Shown: positions 34,563 to 44,225, numbered from the stretch's first letter. The stretch is 47,324 nt of DNA from Candidatus Albibeggiatoa sp. nov. NOAA (GCA_025800385.1 JAOXRS010000138.1:1-47324), one strand, 5' to 3'. Numbers and translations are program-made. Notes: generated by a model from the letters alone, not told the origin.

Positions 34563-35587
34563 CAAATCTCACTCCCGCACAACGCCGCTGGCGACGCTTT
34601 AAAGCCAATAAACGTGGTTATTACAGTTTATGGATATTTTCTATTTTATTCGTACTCAGTTTGTTTGCTGAAGTATTAAGCAATGATAAACCATTGGTTA
34701 TTAGTTATGAAAATCAATATTACTTCCCATTATGGCAGGCATACCCTGAAACTGCATTTGGGGGTGATTTTGAGACAGAAACCAATTATCGTGATACCTA
34801 TGTGTTAGAAGAGCTGATTTTAAAAAATCCTGCAAATTGGATCGTTTTTCCACTAAACCCTTATAGTTTTGATTCAATTAATTACGACAATGCACAGCCC
34901 AATCCAGCACCGCCTTCAAAAGACAATTTACTCGGTACAGATGATAGAGGACGCGATGTACTGGCTCGTTTGATTTATGGGTTTCGATTATCGGTTTTAT
35001 TTGGTTTTGCCCTGACTGCAATTGGCATTGTGATTGGCATTATTGCGGGTGCACTGCAGGGTTTTCTGGGTGGAAAGTTCGACTTATTTGCACAGCGATT
35101 TATTGAAATTTGGAGCAGTATGCCTGAGCTGTATTTGCTGATTATTTTCGCGTCTATGTTCCAACCCAACATTATTTTATTGCTGGCTTTGTTGGCATTA
35201 TTTGGCTGGATGGGGTTGGCAGACTATGTGCGTGCAGAATTTTTAAAAGGTCGAAATATGGATTATGTGAGGGCTGCCCAAGCTTTAGGCGTGCCAAGTA
35301 TCACCATTATGCGCCGCCATTTACTACCGAATGCAATGACTCCAGTCATTACTTTTTTGCCTTTTCGGATCAGTGCCGCTATTCTCGCGCTCACCAGTTT
35401 AGATTTTCTAGGCTTAGGCTTACCGCCATCAGAACCAAGTTTAGGCGAGTTGTTAGCACAAGGTAAAGAAAATATTTCCGCATGGTGGTTATCATTGACA
35501 ACCTTTTTTGTATTGGTTGGTTCGTTGAGTTTACTGATTTTTATCGGTGAAGCCCTGCGTGAAGCGTTAGATACCCGAAGAGGATAA
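34559..35587 (+). CDS. yejE: Peptide ABC transporter permease YejE
   Basis: The 342-residue product matches YejE. Near the N-terminus it reads RRWRRFKANKRGYYSLWIF, followed by a periplasmic region with NYRDTYV and LLGTDDRGRDVLARLIYG. The EAA-like loop is YVRAAQALGVPSITIMRRHLLPNAMTPVI. It forms the membrane channel with YejB. Start and stop are coupled to both neighbours (ATGA with yejB, adjacent codons with the next gene). Confidence 0.93.
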   Translation: MTNLTPAQRRWRRFKANKRGYYSLWIFSILFVLSLFAEVLSNDKPLVISYENQYYFPLWQAYPETAFGGDFETETNYRDTYVLEELILKNPANWIVFPLNPYSFDSINYDNAQPNPAPPSKDNLLGTDDRGRDVLARLIYGFRLSVLFGFALTAIGIVIGIIAGALQGFLGGKFDLFAQRFIEIWSSMPELYLLIIFASMFQPNIILLLALLALFGWMGLADYVRAEFLKGRNMDYVRAAQALGVPSITIMRRHLLPNAMTPVITFLPFRISAAILALTSLDFLGLGLPPSEPSLGELLAQGKENISAWWLSLTTFFVLVGSLSLLIFIGEALREALDTRRG

Positions 35588-35914
35588 ATGATGTTTTTTA
35601 ATCTTTTTGACGCATTTGAAGAAAAATATGAAGATATTCAAATTTTAGGCGTGGATAAAAGTCGCACGAAATTAGATCAGCATAAGCCTTGTACGGTTTT
35701 TTTGGAATTATCGCAAAAGCCACCTAAGCGTTGGTTAGATTTATTTGCTATGAAACAAGTTTCACCTTTTCATCCTGTGCGTGCCAGAATTGAAAAACAT
35801 TATATGGTTGTCACTTGCCAATATCGTGATTATGAAAAAAATCTAATGAATCTGTTACAAAAAGATATTGAAGAATGTAACTTTGAGTACAGAAAATTAG
35901 AAAATCCAGATTAA
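35588..35914 (+). CDS. Unknown small protein, yejE operon
   Basis: I do not recognise this 108-residue soluble product. It is rich in charged and aromatic residues, with a mixed alpha/beta pattern and two isolated cysteines, and has no signal peptide or membrane helix. It starts immediately after the yejE stop (tandem ATGATG, with a GAGG ribosome site inside yejE), so it is very probably expressed with the transporter. Confidence 0.7.
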   Translation: MMFFNLFDAFEEKYEDIQILGVDKSRTKLDQHKPCTVFLELSQKPPKRWLDLFAMKQVSPFHPVRARIEKHYMVVTCQYRDYEKNLMNLLQKDIEECNFEYRKLENPD

Positions 35915-36083
35915 TAGCATATAACTATAGGCCTTTCAAAACAGCTAATTAAGTAAACCGACAAAATGAAAAAGTCTAAAAATAACTTTAAACTTCAACA
36001 TTTTGTTCAATTTTCAAAATATCACTAAATCGTTTCGCCTGTTTTTCAATAGCAAATGTTTTCTATTCGAGTGAATTATAAAA

Positions 36084-36947
36084 TTAATACAACAAAGAAG
36101 ACATTTTGCTACGATAACGTTTCACTAATTCATTTTGATTGCCTAAAATTGAAAATACAGAAAGTAAACCTTTACGCCCCGCATCCTCTTCAAATTTGCG
36201 ATCTCGTTTCATCAACGTTAAAAAATGCGCTAAGGCTTGTTCATATTCACCCATGATGACTTCACGTACTGCTAATTGATGTAGTGCTTGTAAGTTTTTG
36301 TCATCATTTTCCACCATTTGCTGCAATTCATCTAAACTAGGTGCATCGACAATCACACTTAATAAGCTTAGTTGATATTGCAGTGCGACACCTTCTGGAT
36401 CAGTTTGAATATTTGCGGGCAAACTATCATAAATCGCTTGAGCATCCGCAATTTGATTATTTTCTAAATACACATTGGCTAAATCAAATTTTAAAATATG
36501 ATAATCAGGCTCTGACTCAATTGCTTGTTTTAATAAATCAATCGCTTGGCTATAATCTTTGGATTGCTGAGCATGAGCGGCTTGTATACGGATTTTATCC
36601 GCTGGACGTTCGCGATATTTGTCAATCATGGCACGAAAGGCACTTTCAGGCTGCCCACCCATTACCTCTTCGACTTCTTCACCATGTCGAAATAATTTTA
36701 AGGTAGGTACGCTGCGAATCCCAAAGTGCTGCGCTAATTCTTGTTGCTCGTCAATATTGACTTTTGCCAGTACAAATTGCCCTTGATATTCTTCTGCTAA
36801 CCCAACTAATACAGGCATCAACGATTGACAGGGCGCACACCATTCAGCCCAAAAGTCGACTAGTACAGGCACTTCGGCAGAACGATCAATGACTTGTTGT
36901 TGAAAATTATTCACATCAATCGTGACAATATAAGGTGCTTCGCTCAT
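36084..36947 (-). CDS. cnoX: Thioredoxin-TPR chaperone CnoX (YbbN)
   Basis: The 287-residue product has an N-terminal thioredoxin domain (about 1-110) and a C-terminal TPR-like helical domain. This is the CnoX/YbbN layout, a cytoplasmic holdase that guards clients under oxidative stress and hands them to GroEL. The active site is WCAPC (C37, C40), so it should be a working oxidoreductase. E. coli CnoX has lost the first cysteine. The C-terminus (SMLLY-like YRSKMSSLLY) is the conserved end of the family. The gene is single. Confidence 0.92.
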   Translation of the reverse strand: MSEAPYIVTIDVNNFQQQVIDRSAEVPVLVDFWAEWCAPCQSLMPVLVGLAEEYQGQFVLAKVNIDEQQELAQHFGIRSVPTLKLFRHGEEVEEVMGGQPESAFRAMIDKYRERPADKIRIQAAHAQQSKDYSQAIDLLKQAIESEPDYHILKFDLANVYLENNQIADAQAIYDSLPANIQTDPEGVALQYQLSLLSVIVDAPSLDELQQMVENDDKNLQALHQLAVREVIMGEYEQALAHFLTLMKRDRKFEEDAGRKGLLSVFSILGNQNELVKRYRSKMSSLLY

Positions 36948-37185
36948 CAGTAACCCTTTATATGCTTATCAAAAGAATGGGATAGGATATGGCGTTATTA
37001 AGAACGAAATTCAATGAAAGCGTGATAAATTTCTCTTAAACTTATTGAAAGTAAAATATAAAGAAACTTGATGAAAACTTACAGGATTTTCTAGTTTTTT
37101 AGTCGTGTCTAAGTTTGACTTAATTCGCCAGTTATTTTTTTAATATAATAATTTTGGTTTGCATCTATGTGGGAATAGTATATTT

Positions 37186-37486
37186 ATGGATACTGAAAGG
37201 TTTACGATTATTTGTTATGGCTGCCGATATGCTGAATATTAGTGTTGCTGGTCATCAATTTGGGTTAGCCCCTGTGGTTGCTAGCGCACACTTATCAAAA
37301 CTAGAAAATCAACTCGGTGCAGGTGCAGAGTTTTTACCGTTTTTCCACCATCTGACATCTGATTCAATTAATCGAATTGTGTGTGATGATGGTACAAGTA
37401 TGAGAATTGCAACTAATGCAGGTGCTGGTATTGCAATAAACTCATATTGGAGTGTATACAAAGATATTCAGGATGGTTCTCTGTAA
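37186..37486 (+). pseudogene. Decayed LysR-family regulator gene
   Basis: The N-terminal helix-turn-helix of a LysR regulator is recognisable in GLRLFVMAADMLNISVAGHQFG and LAPVVASAHLSKLENQLGAG. It is joined directly to a piece of the effector domain (MRIATNAGAGIAINSYWSVYKDIQDGSL), so about 200 residues are missing. The likely ATG (37186) is in another frame from the body; an extra A in GAAAGG would explain it. The frame then ends early. An intact protein would be about 300 residues. I call it a pseudogene, not a small gene. Confidence 0.8.
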
Positions 37487-37549
37487 TTAATCGATTCCCA
37501 AATGGCTGCCTAATATCTTGGATTAGATAACAAGAAATGAATAAGTATT

Positions 37550-37578
37550 TTGACATTTGTTTTGAAAAGCAATAAAAT
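37550..37578 (+). promoter_or_regulatory. Promoter of tRNA-Arg
   Basis: TTGACA (37550-37555) and TAAAAT (37573-37578) are 17 bp apart, about 18 nt before the mature tRNA. Confidence 0.8.
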
Positions 37579-37595
37579 GATCGTTTAGCTTGAAT

Positions 37596-38083
<488 letters not shown>

Positions 38084-38086
38084 TGT

Positions 38087-39121
38087 TTACACAATTTGCC
38101 ACGAAATCTCGCCGCCTGCACGGAAAGGAATCACCGTCCCATCACCAAATTCAAAAGAGTCTGGCATTGCCCAAGTAGCTTTGCGTAGTGTGATGGTTTG
38201 CTCATTACGAGGCAATTTATAGAAATCTGCCCCATGATGGCTGGCAAAACCTTGTAACTTAGTCAACTCGCCAGCGGCTTCAAATACTTCAGCATATAAT
38301 TCAATAGCAGCAGGTGCGGTATACATGCCTGCACAGCCACAAGCTGATTCTTTTGCATGACGTGGGTGCGGTGCACTATCCGTACCTAAGAAAAATTTAG
38401 GGTTGCCACCTGTTGCCGCTCGGACTAAGGCTTCACGATGTTTTTCACGTTTAAGTATAGGTAAACAGTAATGATGTGGGTTAATCCCACCTTGGAAAAT
38501 CGCATTACGATTGATTAATAAATGATGTGCTGTAATAGTTGCGGCTAAATTGTGCGACATTTCTGTGACATATTCGACCGCTTCCTGTGTTGTAATGTGT
38601 TCCAGTACTACACGTAAGCTAGGAAAATCACCTAAAATAGGATCAAGTACATATTCAATAAAATAACGTTCACGGTCAAAAATATCGACGCTGCTAGCAG
38701 TGACTTCGCCATGAATGAGCAAAGGCACATCTAATTCCTGCATTTTTTCCAACACAGGCCACACATTACGTAAATCGGTCACACCCGCATCTGAATTTGT
38801 GGTTGCACCCGCTGGATAATATTTAACCGCGTGCACGTATTCACTGTCTTTTAGCTTTTGGATTTCTTCGGGACTGGTGTTGTCTGTTAAATACAGCACC
38901 ATCAAAGGGTTAAACGTTGTATCATTAGGTAAAGCATTTAAAATACGTTGCCTATATTGTTCAGCTTCCTCAACGGTTCTGATCGGTGGCTTAAGGTTAG
39001 GCATAATAATCGCGCGAGCGAAACAGCGGGCGGTTGCAGGAACAACTGCATTAAGTGCTACACCATCGCGTACATGTAAATGCCAATCATCTGGCTGGGT
39101 AATAGTTAAAGTCTGGCTCAT
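38087..39121 (-). CDS. pyrC: Dihydroorotase (pyrimidine biosynthesis)
   Basis: The 344-residue product is the PyrC-type dihydroorotase. This zinc enzyme closes N-carbamoyl-aspartate to dihydroorotate in the third step of UMP synthesis. The metal motif [10 protein letters not shown], the lysine to be carboxylated in [13 protein letters not shown], and the histidines in LLIHGE and VVLEHITT are present. The family sequence [15 protein letters not shown] is also present. Length fits the E. coli enzyme. It is probably co-transcribed with the downstream exported-protein gene. Confidence 0.96.
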   Translation of the reverse strand: MSQTLTITQPDDWHLHVRDGVALNAVVPATARCFARAIIMPNLKPPIRTVEEAEQYRQRILNALPNDTTFNPLMVLYLTDNTSPEEIQKLKDSEYVHAVKYYPAGATTNSDAGVTDLRNVWPVLEKMQELDVPLLIHGEVTASSVDIFDRERYFIEYVLDPILGDFPSLRVVLEHITTQEAVEYVTEMSHNLAATITAHHLLINRNAIFQGGINPHHYCLPILKREKHREALVRAATGGNPKFFLGTDSAPHPRHAKESACGCAGMYTAPAAIELYAEVFEAAGELTKLQGFASHHGADFYKLPRNEQTITLRKATWAMPDSFEFGDGTVIPFRAGGEISWQIV

Positions 39122-39448
39122 AGAATTTTCAGTTTTTGATTTGCAATTTCAGATTTGGCGTGAAAAAGCGTGATAGAACTCAAATCTAGTATTTTAAAAA
39201 TAGCATAATACTGTTAAGTTCTACTATTTTGGATAGCTAAATTATATCAAAAAGCACCAAGCCTCGTTCAACATATATATTGTAAGCGGTGAACAGCTTG
39301 ATAGAATAGCAGGATTTAAAATAATAATAGCTCTGGATTTACATAAATACATCCCCACATTCGGAATATCAATTACTGACTTTAACAAAATACAGTAGTT
39401 TGATGTAAAGACGTAAAAAAATACAAACCAAGCTTAAGGAGTGTAAAA
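39122..39448. other. Intergenic region pyrC / TerB-like gene
   Basis: This 327-base AT-rich divergent spacer holds no gene I can support. A possible plus-strand promoter is TTGTAA (39280-39285) and TAGAAT (39302-39307) with a 16-bp spacer. A weak inverted repeat AAAATAG/CTATTTT occurs near 39195-39230. Confidence 0.4.
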
Positions 39449-39949
39449 ATGGGTTTATTTGATATGTTCTCAGGTGATTCAGGCGCAGAAATGACCCCTC
39501 ATTTAGCGTTTGCAACCTCTTTGATTTATATGATGAGTGCTGATGGTCATATTGAGAATGAAGAAGTTGGTCAGTTGCTTTCTGTATTAGGCGGTGACAA
39601 TCAAGGTGGCACAATCGGCGTAGGTGCAAATAACCGCAAATTGTTAGAAAGAGCACTAAAATATGCCCAAAGTCATGCACCAGATCAATTTTTCAGTGAA
39701 GCTGTGCCTTTATTAAGTGATGCACAAAAAATGTGTGTTTTAACTAACATTTTAGATTCTTCATTGTCTGATGGTAGTGCAGCACCTCAAGAACAAGAGC
39801 TTTTTGCTAAATTCTTGCAAGCGTTTGGTATTTCTGAAGAGCGTTTTAAACCATTCTTTGAAGTGATCGCGCTGAAAAATGACCGTTCTGTATTTACAAA
39901 TCCAGATCATCCGCGTAACAGTGAAGAAGTTCAATTACAAACTAAATAA
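39449..39949 (+). CDS. TerB-family protein
   Basis: The 166-residue helical cytoplasmic protein matches the TerB/TerB-like fold. The helix FATSLIYMMSADGHIENEEVGQLL and the later LSDAQKMCVLTNILDSSLSDG and EELF-type acidic segments are typical of the two metal-binding half-repeats. TerB proteins link to tellurite and stress responses and to membrane-associated complexes, but the exact function is uncertain. An AAGGAG ribosome site lies upstream. No other ter genes are nearby. Confidence 0.8.
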   Translation: MGLFDMFSGDSGAEMTPHLAFATSLIYMMSADGHIENEEVGQLLSVLGGDNQGGTIGVGANNRKLLERALKYAQSHAPDQFFSEAVPLLSDAQKMCVLTNILDSSLSDGSAAPQEQELFAKFLQAFGISEERFKPFFEVIALKNDRSVFTNPDHPRNSEEVQLQTK

Positions 39950-40088
39950 AACCTGTAATTGATATTGGGTTGAGAATGTGATGACTTATTTATAGTAGAC
40001 TCATTCTCAGCCTATATGGAAGCTTTATAAATGAATTGTTTGTTGAGTTGAAGGATATGAGAGATAACGACAGAATGGTGAAGTGATG

Positions 40089-40114
40089 ACTACCCGTTCC
40101 TTGAAACGAGTAGT
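40089..40114. terminator. Hairpin between convergent TerB-like and membrane protein genes
   Basis: ACTACCCGTT (40089-40098) pairs with AACGAGTAGT (40105-40114), nine of ten positions, around a 6-nt loop. It sits between two convergent genes but lacks a clear T-run. Confidence 0.55.
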
Positions 40115-40125
40115 GCTATAAAATC

Positions 40126-40545
40126 TTAGTGAGCGTGACCACCACCCCAATCACGACGTGCTGCCGAAATTGTGACAGTAAACCCGCCAACCACATCTAA
40201 TAATGACATCAAAGTTAAGATCAAGAAAGTCGGTGTACCAGCATCTTTGATTGTTAAAAAGATAATCAAAAATGCTAAGAATGTAGCCATCGAAATACCG
40301 TGCTCAATAATTGAAGTCGTGCCTGTACGCGTAGATTTGAAGATTTCAATGTATAAAAGTACAACACCTAAAATGATTAATATATCACTTATAGTCGGTG
40401 CCCATTCCGCACCAGAAAGCAATGTTGCTGAGAATAAAGGTTCAGCTGCTGCAGAAAAATCTACACCTGACATCATCATAACTAAATAAATAATCAATAA
40501 AACTGCGAATAAAGGTATCAAGCTAAACAGTTTAAGAGGGCTCAT
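40126..40545 (-). CDS. Small inner-membrane protein, four transmembrane helices
   Basis: The 139-residue product has four hydrophobic helices (about 5-25, 50-68, 83-102 and 107-128). It ends in the basic, glycine- and histidine-rich tail RRDWGGGHAH, which is probably cytoplasmic. I do not recognise a function. The gene converges on the TerB-like gene and has an unusually long upstream spacer. Confidence 0.75.
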   Translation of the reverse strand: MSPLKLFSLIPLFAVLLIIYLVMMMSGVDFSAAAEPLFSATLLSGAEWAPTISDILIILGVVLLYIEIFKSTRTGTTSIIEHGISMATFLAFLIIFLTIKDAGTPTFLILTLMSLLDVVGGFTVTISAARRDWGGGHAH

Positions 40546-40890
40546 AAAAGTTCCTTATGCTGGTATGAGACTAAAAGAAAACAATCTTGTGTGCGCTAAT
40601 TATAAACAACTCTTTACAAAAAGGCATGTCTATATGTGGTTTTAATGGCATGAGGATTTAGGTTGGGTGTGAGTTTCGTTACATTTTGTGGCAGACCGCA
40701 CAATTTTGATGCAAGCTGTATTTTTGTGTAAATCTATTATTTTTCAAAGTGTTGAATCATTTTTAACTATAAATCTTTCAAATCCGTATTTTTTAATAAA
40801 ATGTCCTCAAATCGAGTTATGTTATAAAAACAGCAAGTTATAATATTTTTTTATATTTGGCATAAGGGTTGCTCTATAGATAAACAAGTC

Positions 40891-40959
40891 TTATCGCTCA
40901 AGGTCTTTATGAGTAATAAGTACTAGTATTTTCCTTAGTTGTTTGGTTGTTGCATTCAT
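40891..40959 (-). CDS. Possible 22-residue small ORF with strong ribosome site
   Basis: A frame of 22 residues (MNATTKQLRKILVLITHKDL and two more) has GGGAGGGA with about 5 nt to its ATG, one of the best ribosome sites in the window. It lies about 345 nt upstream of the four-helix membrane protein gene on the same strand. It overlaps the candidate small RNA in antisense, so only one of the two is likely to be real. Confidence 0.3.
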   Translation of the reverse strand: MNATTKQLRKILVLITHKDLER

Positions 40960-40981
40960 ACTTCCCTCCCTCGGTTAGGAA

Positions 40982-41029
40982 ACGTGATACTGAGTTCAAA
41001 CCAGAACAAAAGTATCACGTCTTTTTTTT
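40982..41029. terminator. Strong terminator hairpin, T8 on plus strand
   Basis: ACGTGATACT (40982-40991) and AGTATCACGT (41011-41020) form a perfect 10-bp stem. C and eight Ts follow on the plus strand. The minus-strand zinc-ribbon gene ends 10 nt away, so it could also work as a bidirectional terminator. Confidence 0.85.
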
Positions 41030-41039
41030 GCCTACATGT

Positions 41040-41756
41040 TTATAAAACAAAATCAAACTTATAACTTTCCACCATTACCTGTTGATTCTCAATTAAATCA
41101 TGTACATCAACAACATCTAATTGCAAATGTGCGGTTGCATTCGGTTTCATGGGTTCAGAAATGGCTTCGCGTTTTAAATATTCAGCAGGCTTAAAAATAC
41201 GTTGCCCCGTTAACTGGCCTTCTTCATCTTGAAATGTCATCAACAAATTAGGAAAAGGCTGTGGAAATGAGGCTTGATTCTCAAATGTGGCATTGAATTG
41301 AATCACATCGTCTTGTTCAGATTTAACAATCGCGGTATGTTCTAAAATTCTAAATTTATTAATGTTTTGTGTATCAGGCAAATCACAAATAGCAATTTCA
41401 CAATATTTAACCAACAGCGGCCGAATTTGCTCATGTTGCAATACAAAGTCACGATTTTGCCACCACATATATTGTCCTGCTAAGCCTGCTACCAAAGCTG
41501 TACTCACAGTGAGCCAGAACAACAGTGCAAGCCATGAAATGCTGCCATGTTTTTCCTCTTCCTCAATAACCGCTGCCAACTCCTCATCAGACATATCTTC
41601 AATTGATTCAGGCTTTTGCGGCTTTTCTTCTAAAATATGTTCTTGCGCATCAAACGTATTGTCGCATTGACTACACAAAACAATCCCTTCGGCTGCTTTT
41701 AACTGCGCTAAATTAATGCGAAAAATCGTCTGACAATGGGGGCATTGGGTTTCCAT
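41040..41756 (-). CDS. Zinc-ribbon (MJ0042-type) membrane protein, DUF3426-like
   Basis: The 238-residue product starts with a zinc ribbon (METQCPHCQTIFRI...VLCSQCDNTFDA, two CxxC pairs). An acidic linker follows, then one membrane helix (about 75-97) and a periplasmic domain with DUF3426 features (QFNATFENQASFPQPFPNLLMTF, AYLKREAISEPMKPNATAHLQL-like region). The function of this family is unknown. It follows prmA by 4 nt on the same strand, a pairing seen in other gammaproteobacteria. Confidence 0.88.
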   Translation of the reverse strand: METQCPHCQTIFRINLAQLKAAEGIVLCSQCDNTFDAQEHILEEKPQKPESIEDMSDEELAAVIEEEEKHGSISWLALLFWLTVSTALVAGLAGQYMWWQNRDFVLQHEQIRPLLVKYCEIAICDLPDTQNINKFRILEHTAIVKSEQDDVIQFNATFENQASFPQPFPNLLMTFQDEEGQLTGQRIFKPAEYLKREAISEPMKPNATAHLQLDVVDVHDLIENQQVMVESYKFDFVL

Positions 41757-41760
41757 AGTG

Positions 41761-42642
41761 TTATCTCACTCTGTGGGCTGCAATTCGACACCAATCATTT
41801 TTGGTTGCAACCTCGTCAATCACAAAATAAGGTTGGTAGGATTCTATCACAGCTTCGGTTTGACTGTTCAAAATGCCAGATAAAACCAACGGCGCATCAG
41901 GCTTAGCATACTGGCTAAACGATTCAGCTAAGGTCATTAATGGATTCGCCAGAATATTGGCTAGCAAACCGTCGGCCTGAAATGGTGTAAACTCATCTGC
42001 TAGACATAATTCAATGCCCGCTTCTACCCCGTTGTTCTGTGCATTTTCACGAGTAGCCATCAACGCTTGTGGGTCAATATCCGTGCACCAGACTTGTTTC
42101 GCGCCTAATTTTAGGGCAGCAATAGCTAAAATCCCCGAGCCGCAGCCATAATCAATTAATACTTTATCTTGAATCAAATCCGCATTGAGGTCGAGCCACT
42201 CCAAGCACAGTGCTGTGGTTTCATGTGTGCCTGTGCCAAAAGCCATACCGGGGTCAAGCAAAATATTTACATCATCAGGTTCAGGCGGCGTATGCCAGCT
42301 AGGACAAATCCACGTTCGCTTACCAAATCGCATAGGCTGAAATTCATCCATCCATGCCCGTGTCCAATCTTGATCTTCGATAACTTCATTGCGTTGAGTT
42401 GGCACAGAACCAAATTCCTGCTCAATCTGCTTTAAAATAGTGTCGAGTGCGTCAGTTTGCTCGAACAAAGCCACGACTTCCGTTTGCTGCCACAGTGGGG
42501 TGGTATTGAGTTCGGGTTCATAAATTGGTTGATCTTGCGCATCTTGGAAAGTAACCGAAGCCGCGCCAATATTTTCCAACACAGATGAAAGTGTATCTAC
42601 TTTGTCAGCATGAAGAGTGAAAGTGATTTGTAGCCAAGCCAT
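41761..42642 (-). CDS. prmA: Ribosomal protein L11 methyltransferase
   Basis: The 293-residue product matches PrmA, which methylates lysines and the N-terminus of ribosomal protein L11 in the cytoplasm. The small N-terminal substrate-binding domain is followed by the linker and the SAM domain. The signatures LLDPGMAFGTGTHETT, VLIDYGCGSGILAIAALKLGA and LLANILANPL are all present. Length is as expected. The gene heads an operon with the zinc-ribbon protein. Confidence 0.97.
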   Translation of the reverse strand: MAWLQITFTLHADKVDTLSSVLENIGAASVTFQDAQDQPIYEPELNTTPLWQQTEVVALFEQTDALDTILKQIEQEFGSVPTQRNEVIEDQDWTRAWMDEFQPMRFGKRTWICPSWHTPPEPDDVNILLDPGMAFGTGTHETTALCLEWLDLNADLIQDKVLIDYGCGSGILAIAALKLGAKQVWCTDIDPQALMATRENAQNNGVEAGIELCLADEFTPFQADGLLANILANPLMTLAESFSQYAKPDAPLVLSGILNSQTEAVIESYQPYFVIDEVATKNDWCRIAAHRVR

Positions 42643-42731
42643 TAGTCAATCAGTTTTTTATAAGTAATGAAAGGCCGCTAGTGTAGCATTCATCAACAGA
42701 AAAATGTGACTCAATCCAGATATGTCCTTAT

Positions 42732-44225
42732 TTAATCTGAGTCTCTATTTTCTGTGTAAAGTCGGCGATGCAACAGTATACCTATGAATAACAAACCAAA
42801 TACAGCCCATAAAATCACTTTATTTCCCCATTGCACATAAGGGGTTGAACCCTGATAAGGCTGCACAGGTGCACGCAGATTGTAAACCTCAAACTGTGGA
42901 GATTGAGCAGTGATTTGACCTTGTGGATTAATAATTGCGGAAATACCTGTATTAGTCGAACGCATCAGATACCGCCCCGTTTCTAACGCTCGCATTCGGG
43001 CAATTTCCAAATGTTGATGTGGCGCAAGCGAATTACCAAACCACGAGTCATTGCTTACATTTACTAATACCGTTGCTTCAGGCAAGCTTTGTAATACCTG
43101 TTCAGAAAATGCACTTTCATAGCAAATCGAAGCCCCGATCAATTGGTCAGCAGCGCGTAAATGTTGCTGTTTATATGCGCCTCGGGAAAATTCAGACATT
43201 GGTACATCAAAGAAATTTAGCAATTTATCAAAATATTTCATTAACGGGATGTATTCACCAAAAGGCACAAGGTGATATTTATAATAAAATGTTTCGATAT
43301 GACTTAAGCTTAGGATAGCATTGTAATATTCATTTTCAGATTGCTGCACAATAATCCCCGTCATGAACTCTGTGCCATATGTTTCTCGGGCTTGTTGCAA
43401 ACGGGCTAAAAAAGGCTTGGCATCCTGATAATACAAAGGCATCGCGGTTTCTGGCCAAATGATTAGGTCAGCTTTTAAATCGCGTTGGGTGAGTTTGAAA
43501 TATAAACGTAAACTGTAATCGATCTCATCCCATTTCAATGCTTGCGGCACATTACCTTGAATCAATACGGTGTCAATAGGTTCATCAATAGGCTGTGTCC
43601 ATTCGATATTTTTTAAATATGCACCCGTTCCCCATACACCGATTAAAACCAAACTTAATACAATCCAGTGTTTCCGAGCTACATATAAATAAGCCAAAAT
43701 GCCAGCAGTTAACGCGACAAACCAATTTAAGCTATAAATACCCAATACAGGTGCAAAGCCTGAAAGTGGTGTATCGATTTGACTGTAACCCATCAATAAC
43801 CAAGGAAAACCCGTAAATAACCAACCTCTAACCCATTCTGTAAGTACCCATAAGCTAGGCATAATCAGCAAAACAACGGGTAATGAAAATATTGGAAAAT
43901 AGCGATTTAATAGCCAAGTGGCGAAAGCAGGAAATAGAGATAAATATAAGACGAATAAAATCGTGATGAAAAATGTGACAATCAGCGGCACTTCACTAAA
44001 TTGATAAAAGCTGATGCTGATCCAAGATACGCCCACCCCAAACATGCCAATGCCAAATACATAACCCCGCCACCATGCGCGTTTTGCAGAAATATTGTGA
44101 CACAGAATAAATAGCAGGCTTAAAGCAATAATGCTGACCCAAAACCAGCTAACAGGTGCAAAGGCAAGCGGTACAGCGCAACCAGATAAAAATGCAGCAA
44201 CGTCACGTAAATAAGATTTTTGCAT
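42732..44225 (-). CDS. lnt: Apolipoprotein N-acyltransferase
   Basis: The 497-residue inner-membrane enzyme adds the third acyl chain to lipoproteins, the last step of their maturation. About six hydrophobic helices lie in the N-terminal 200 residues and one at the C-terminus. Between them is a nitrilase-type periplasmic domain with the catalytic triad E259 (IIWPETAM), K316 (YYKYHLVPFGEYIP) and C368 (GASICYESAF). All key residues are present. In many species lnt follows the corC/ybeX gene; that neighbour is absent here. Confidence 0.96.
   Translation of the reverse strand: MQKSYLRDVAAFLSGCAVPLAFAPVSWFWVSIIALSLLFILCHNISAKRAWWRGYVFGIGMFGVGVSWISISFYQFSEVPLIVTFFITILFVLYLSLFPAFATWLLNRYFPIFSLPVVLLIMPSLWVLTEWVRGWLFTGFPWLLMGYSQIDTPLSGFAPVLGIYSLNWFVALTAGILAYLYVARKHWIVLSLVLIGVWGTGAYLKNIEWTQPIDEPIDTVLIQGNVPQALKWDEIDYSLRLYFKLTQRDLKADLIIWPETAMPLYYQDAKPFLARLQQARETYGTEFMTGIIVQQSENEYYNAILSLSHIETFYYKYHLVPFGEYIPLMKYFDKLLNFFDVPMSEFSRGAYKQQHLRAADQLIGASICYESAFSEQVLQSLPEATVLVNVSNDSWFGNSLAPHQHLEIARMRALETGRYLMRSTNTGISAIINPQGQITAQSPQFEVYNLRAPVQPYQGSTPYVQWGNKVILWAVFGLLFIGILLHRRLYTENRDSD

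Larger units (their letters stand above)
40851..41029 (+). ncRNA. Candidate small RNA
   Basis: A TATAAT at 40839-40844, though with a poor -35, could start a transcript of about 180 nt. It would hold the hairpin CTTAT..CTCA/TGAG..ATAAG (40890-40920), then a CU-rich segment flanked by TTCC/GGAA. It would end at a perfect 10-bp terminator stem with eight Ts. The C-rich segment could pair with ribosome-binding sites. It matches no RNA family I know. The terminator may instead serve the neighbouring minus-strand gene. Confidence 0.3.
40546..41039. other. Long intergenic region with small-RNA-like signals
   Basis: This 494-base spacer has no long gene. It contains a TATAAT (40839-40844), a hairpin (40890-40920), a CU-rich stretch CCCTCCCTC (40963-40971) and a strong terminator-like hairpin with T8 (40982-41029). 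A 22-codon frame with a strong ribosome site lies on the minus strand (40891-40959). Confidence 0.5.

Noticed and set aside
40851..41029. 6S RNA, because the length is about 180 nt
   Set aside because: The long closing stem and central bubble of 6S RNA are not visible, and the end is a local terminator hairpin.
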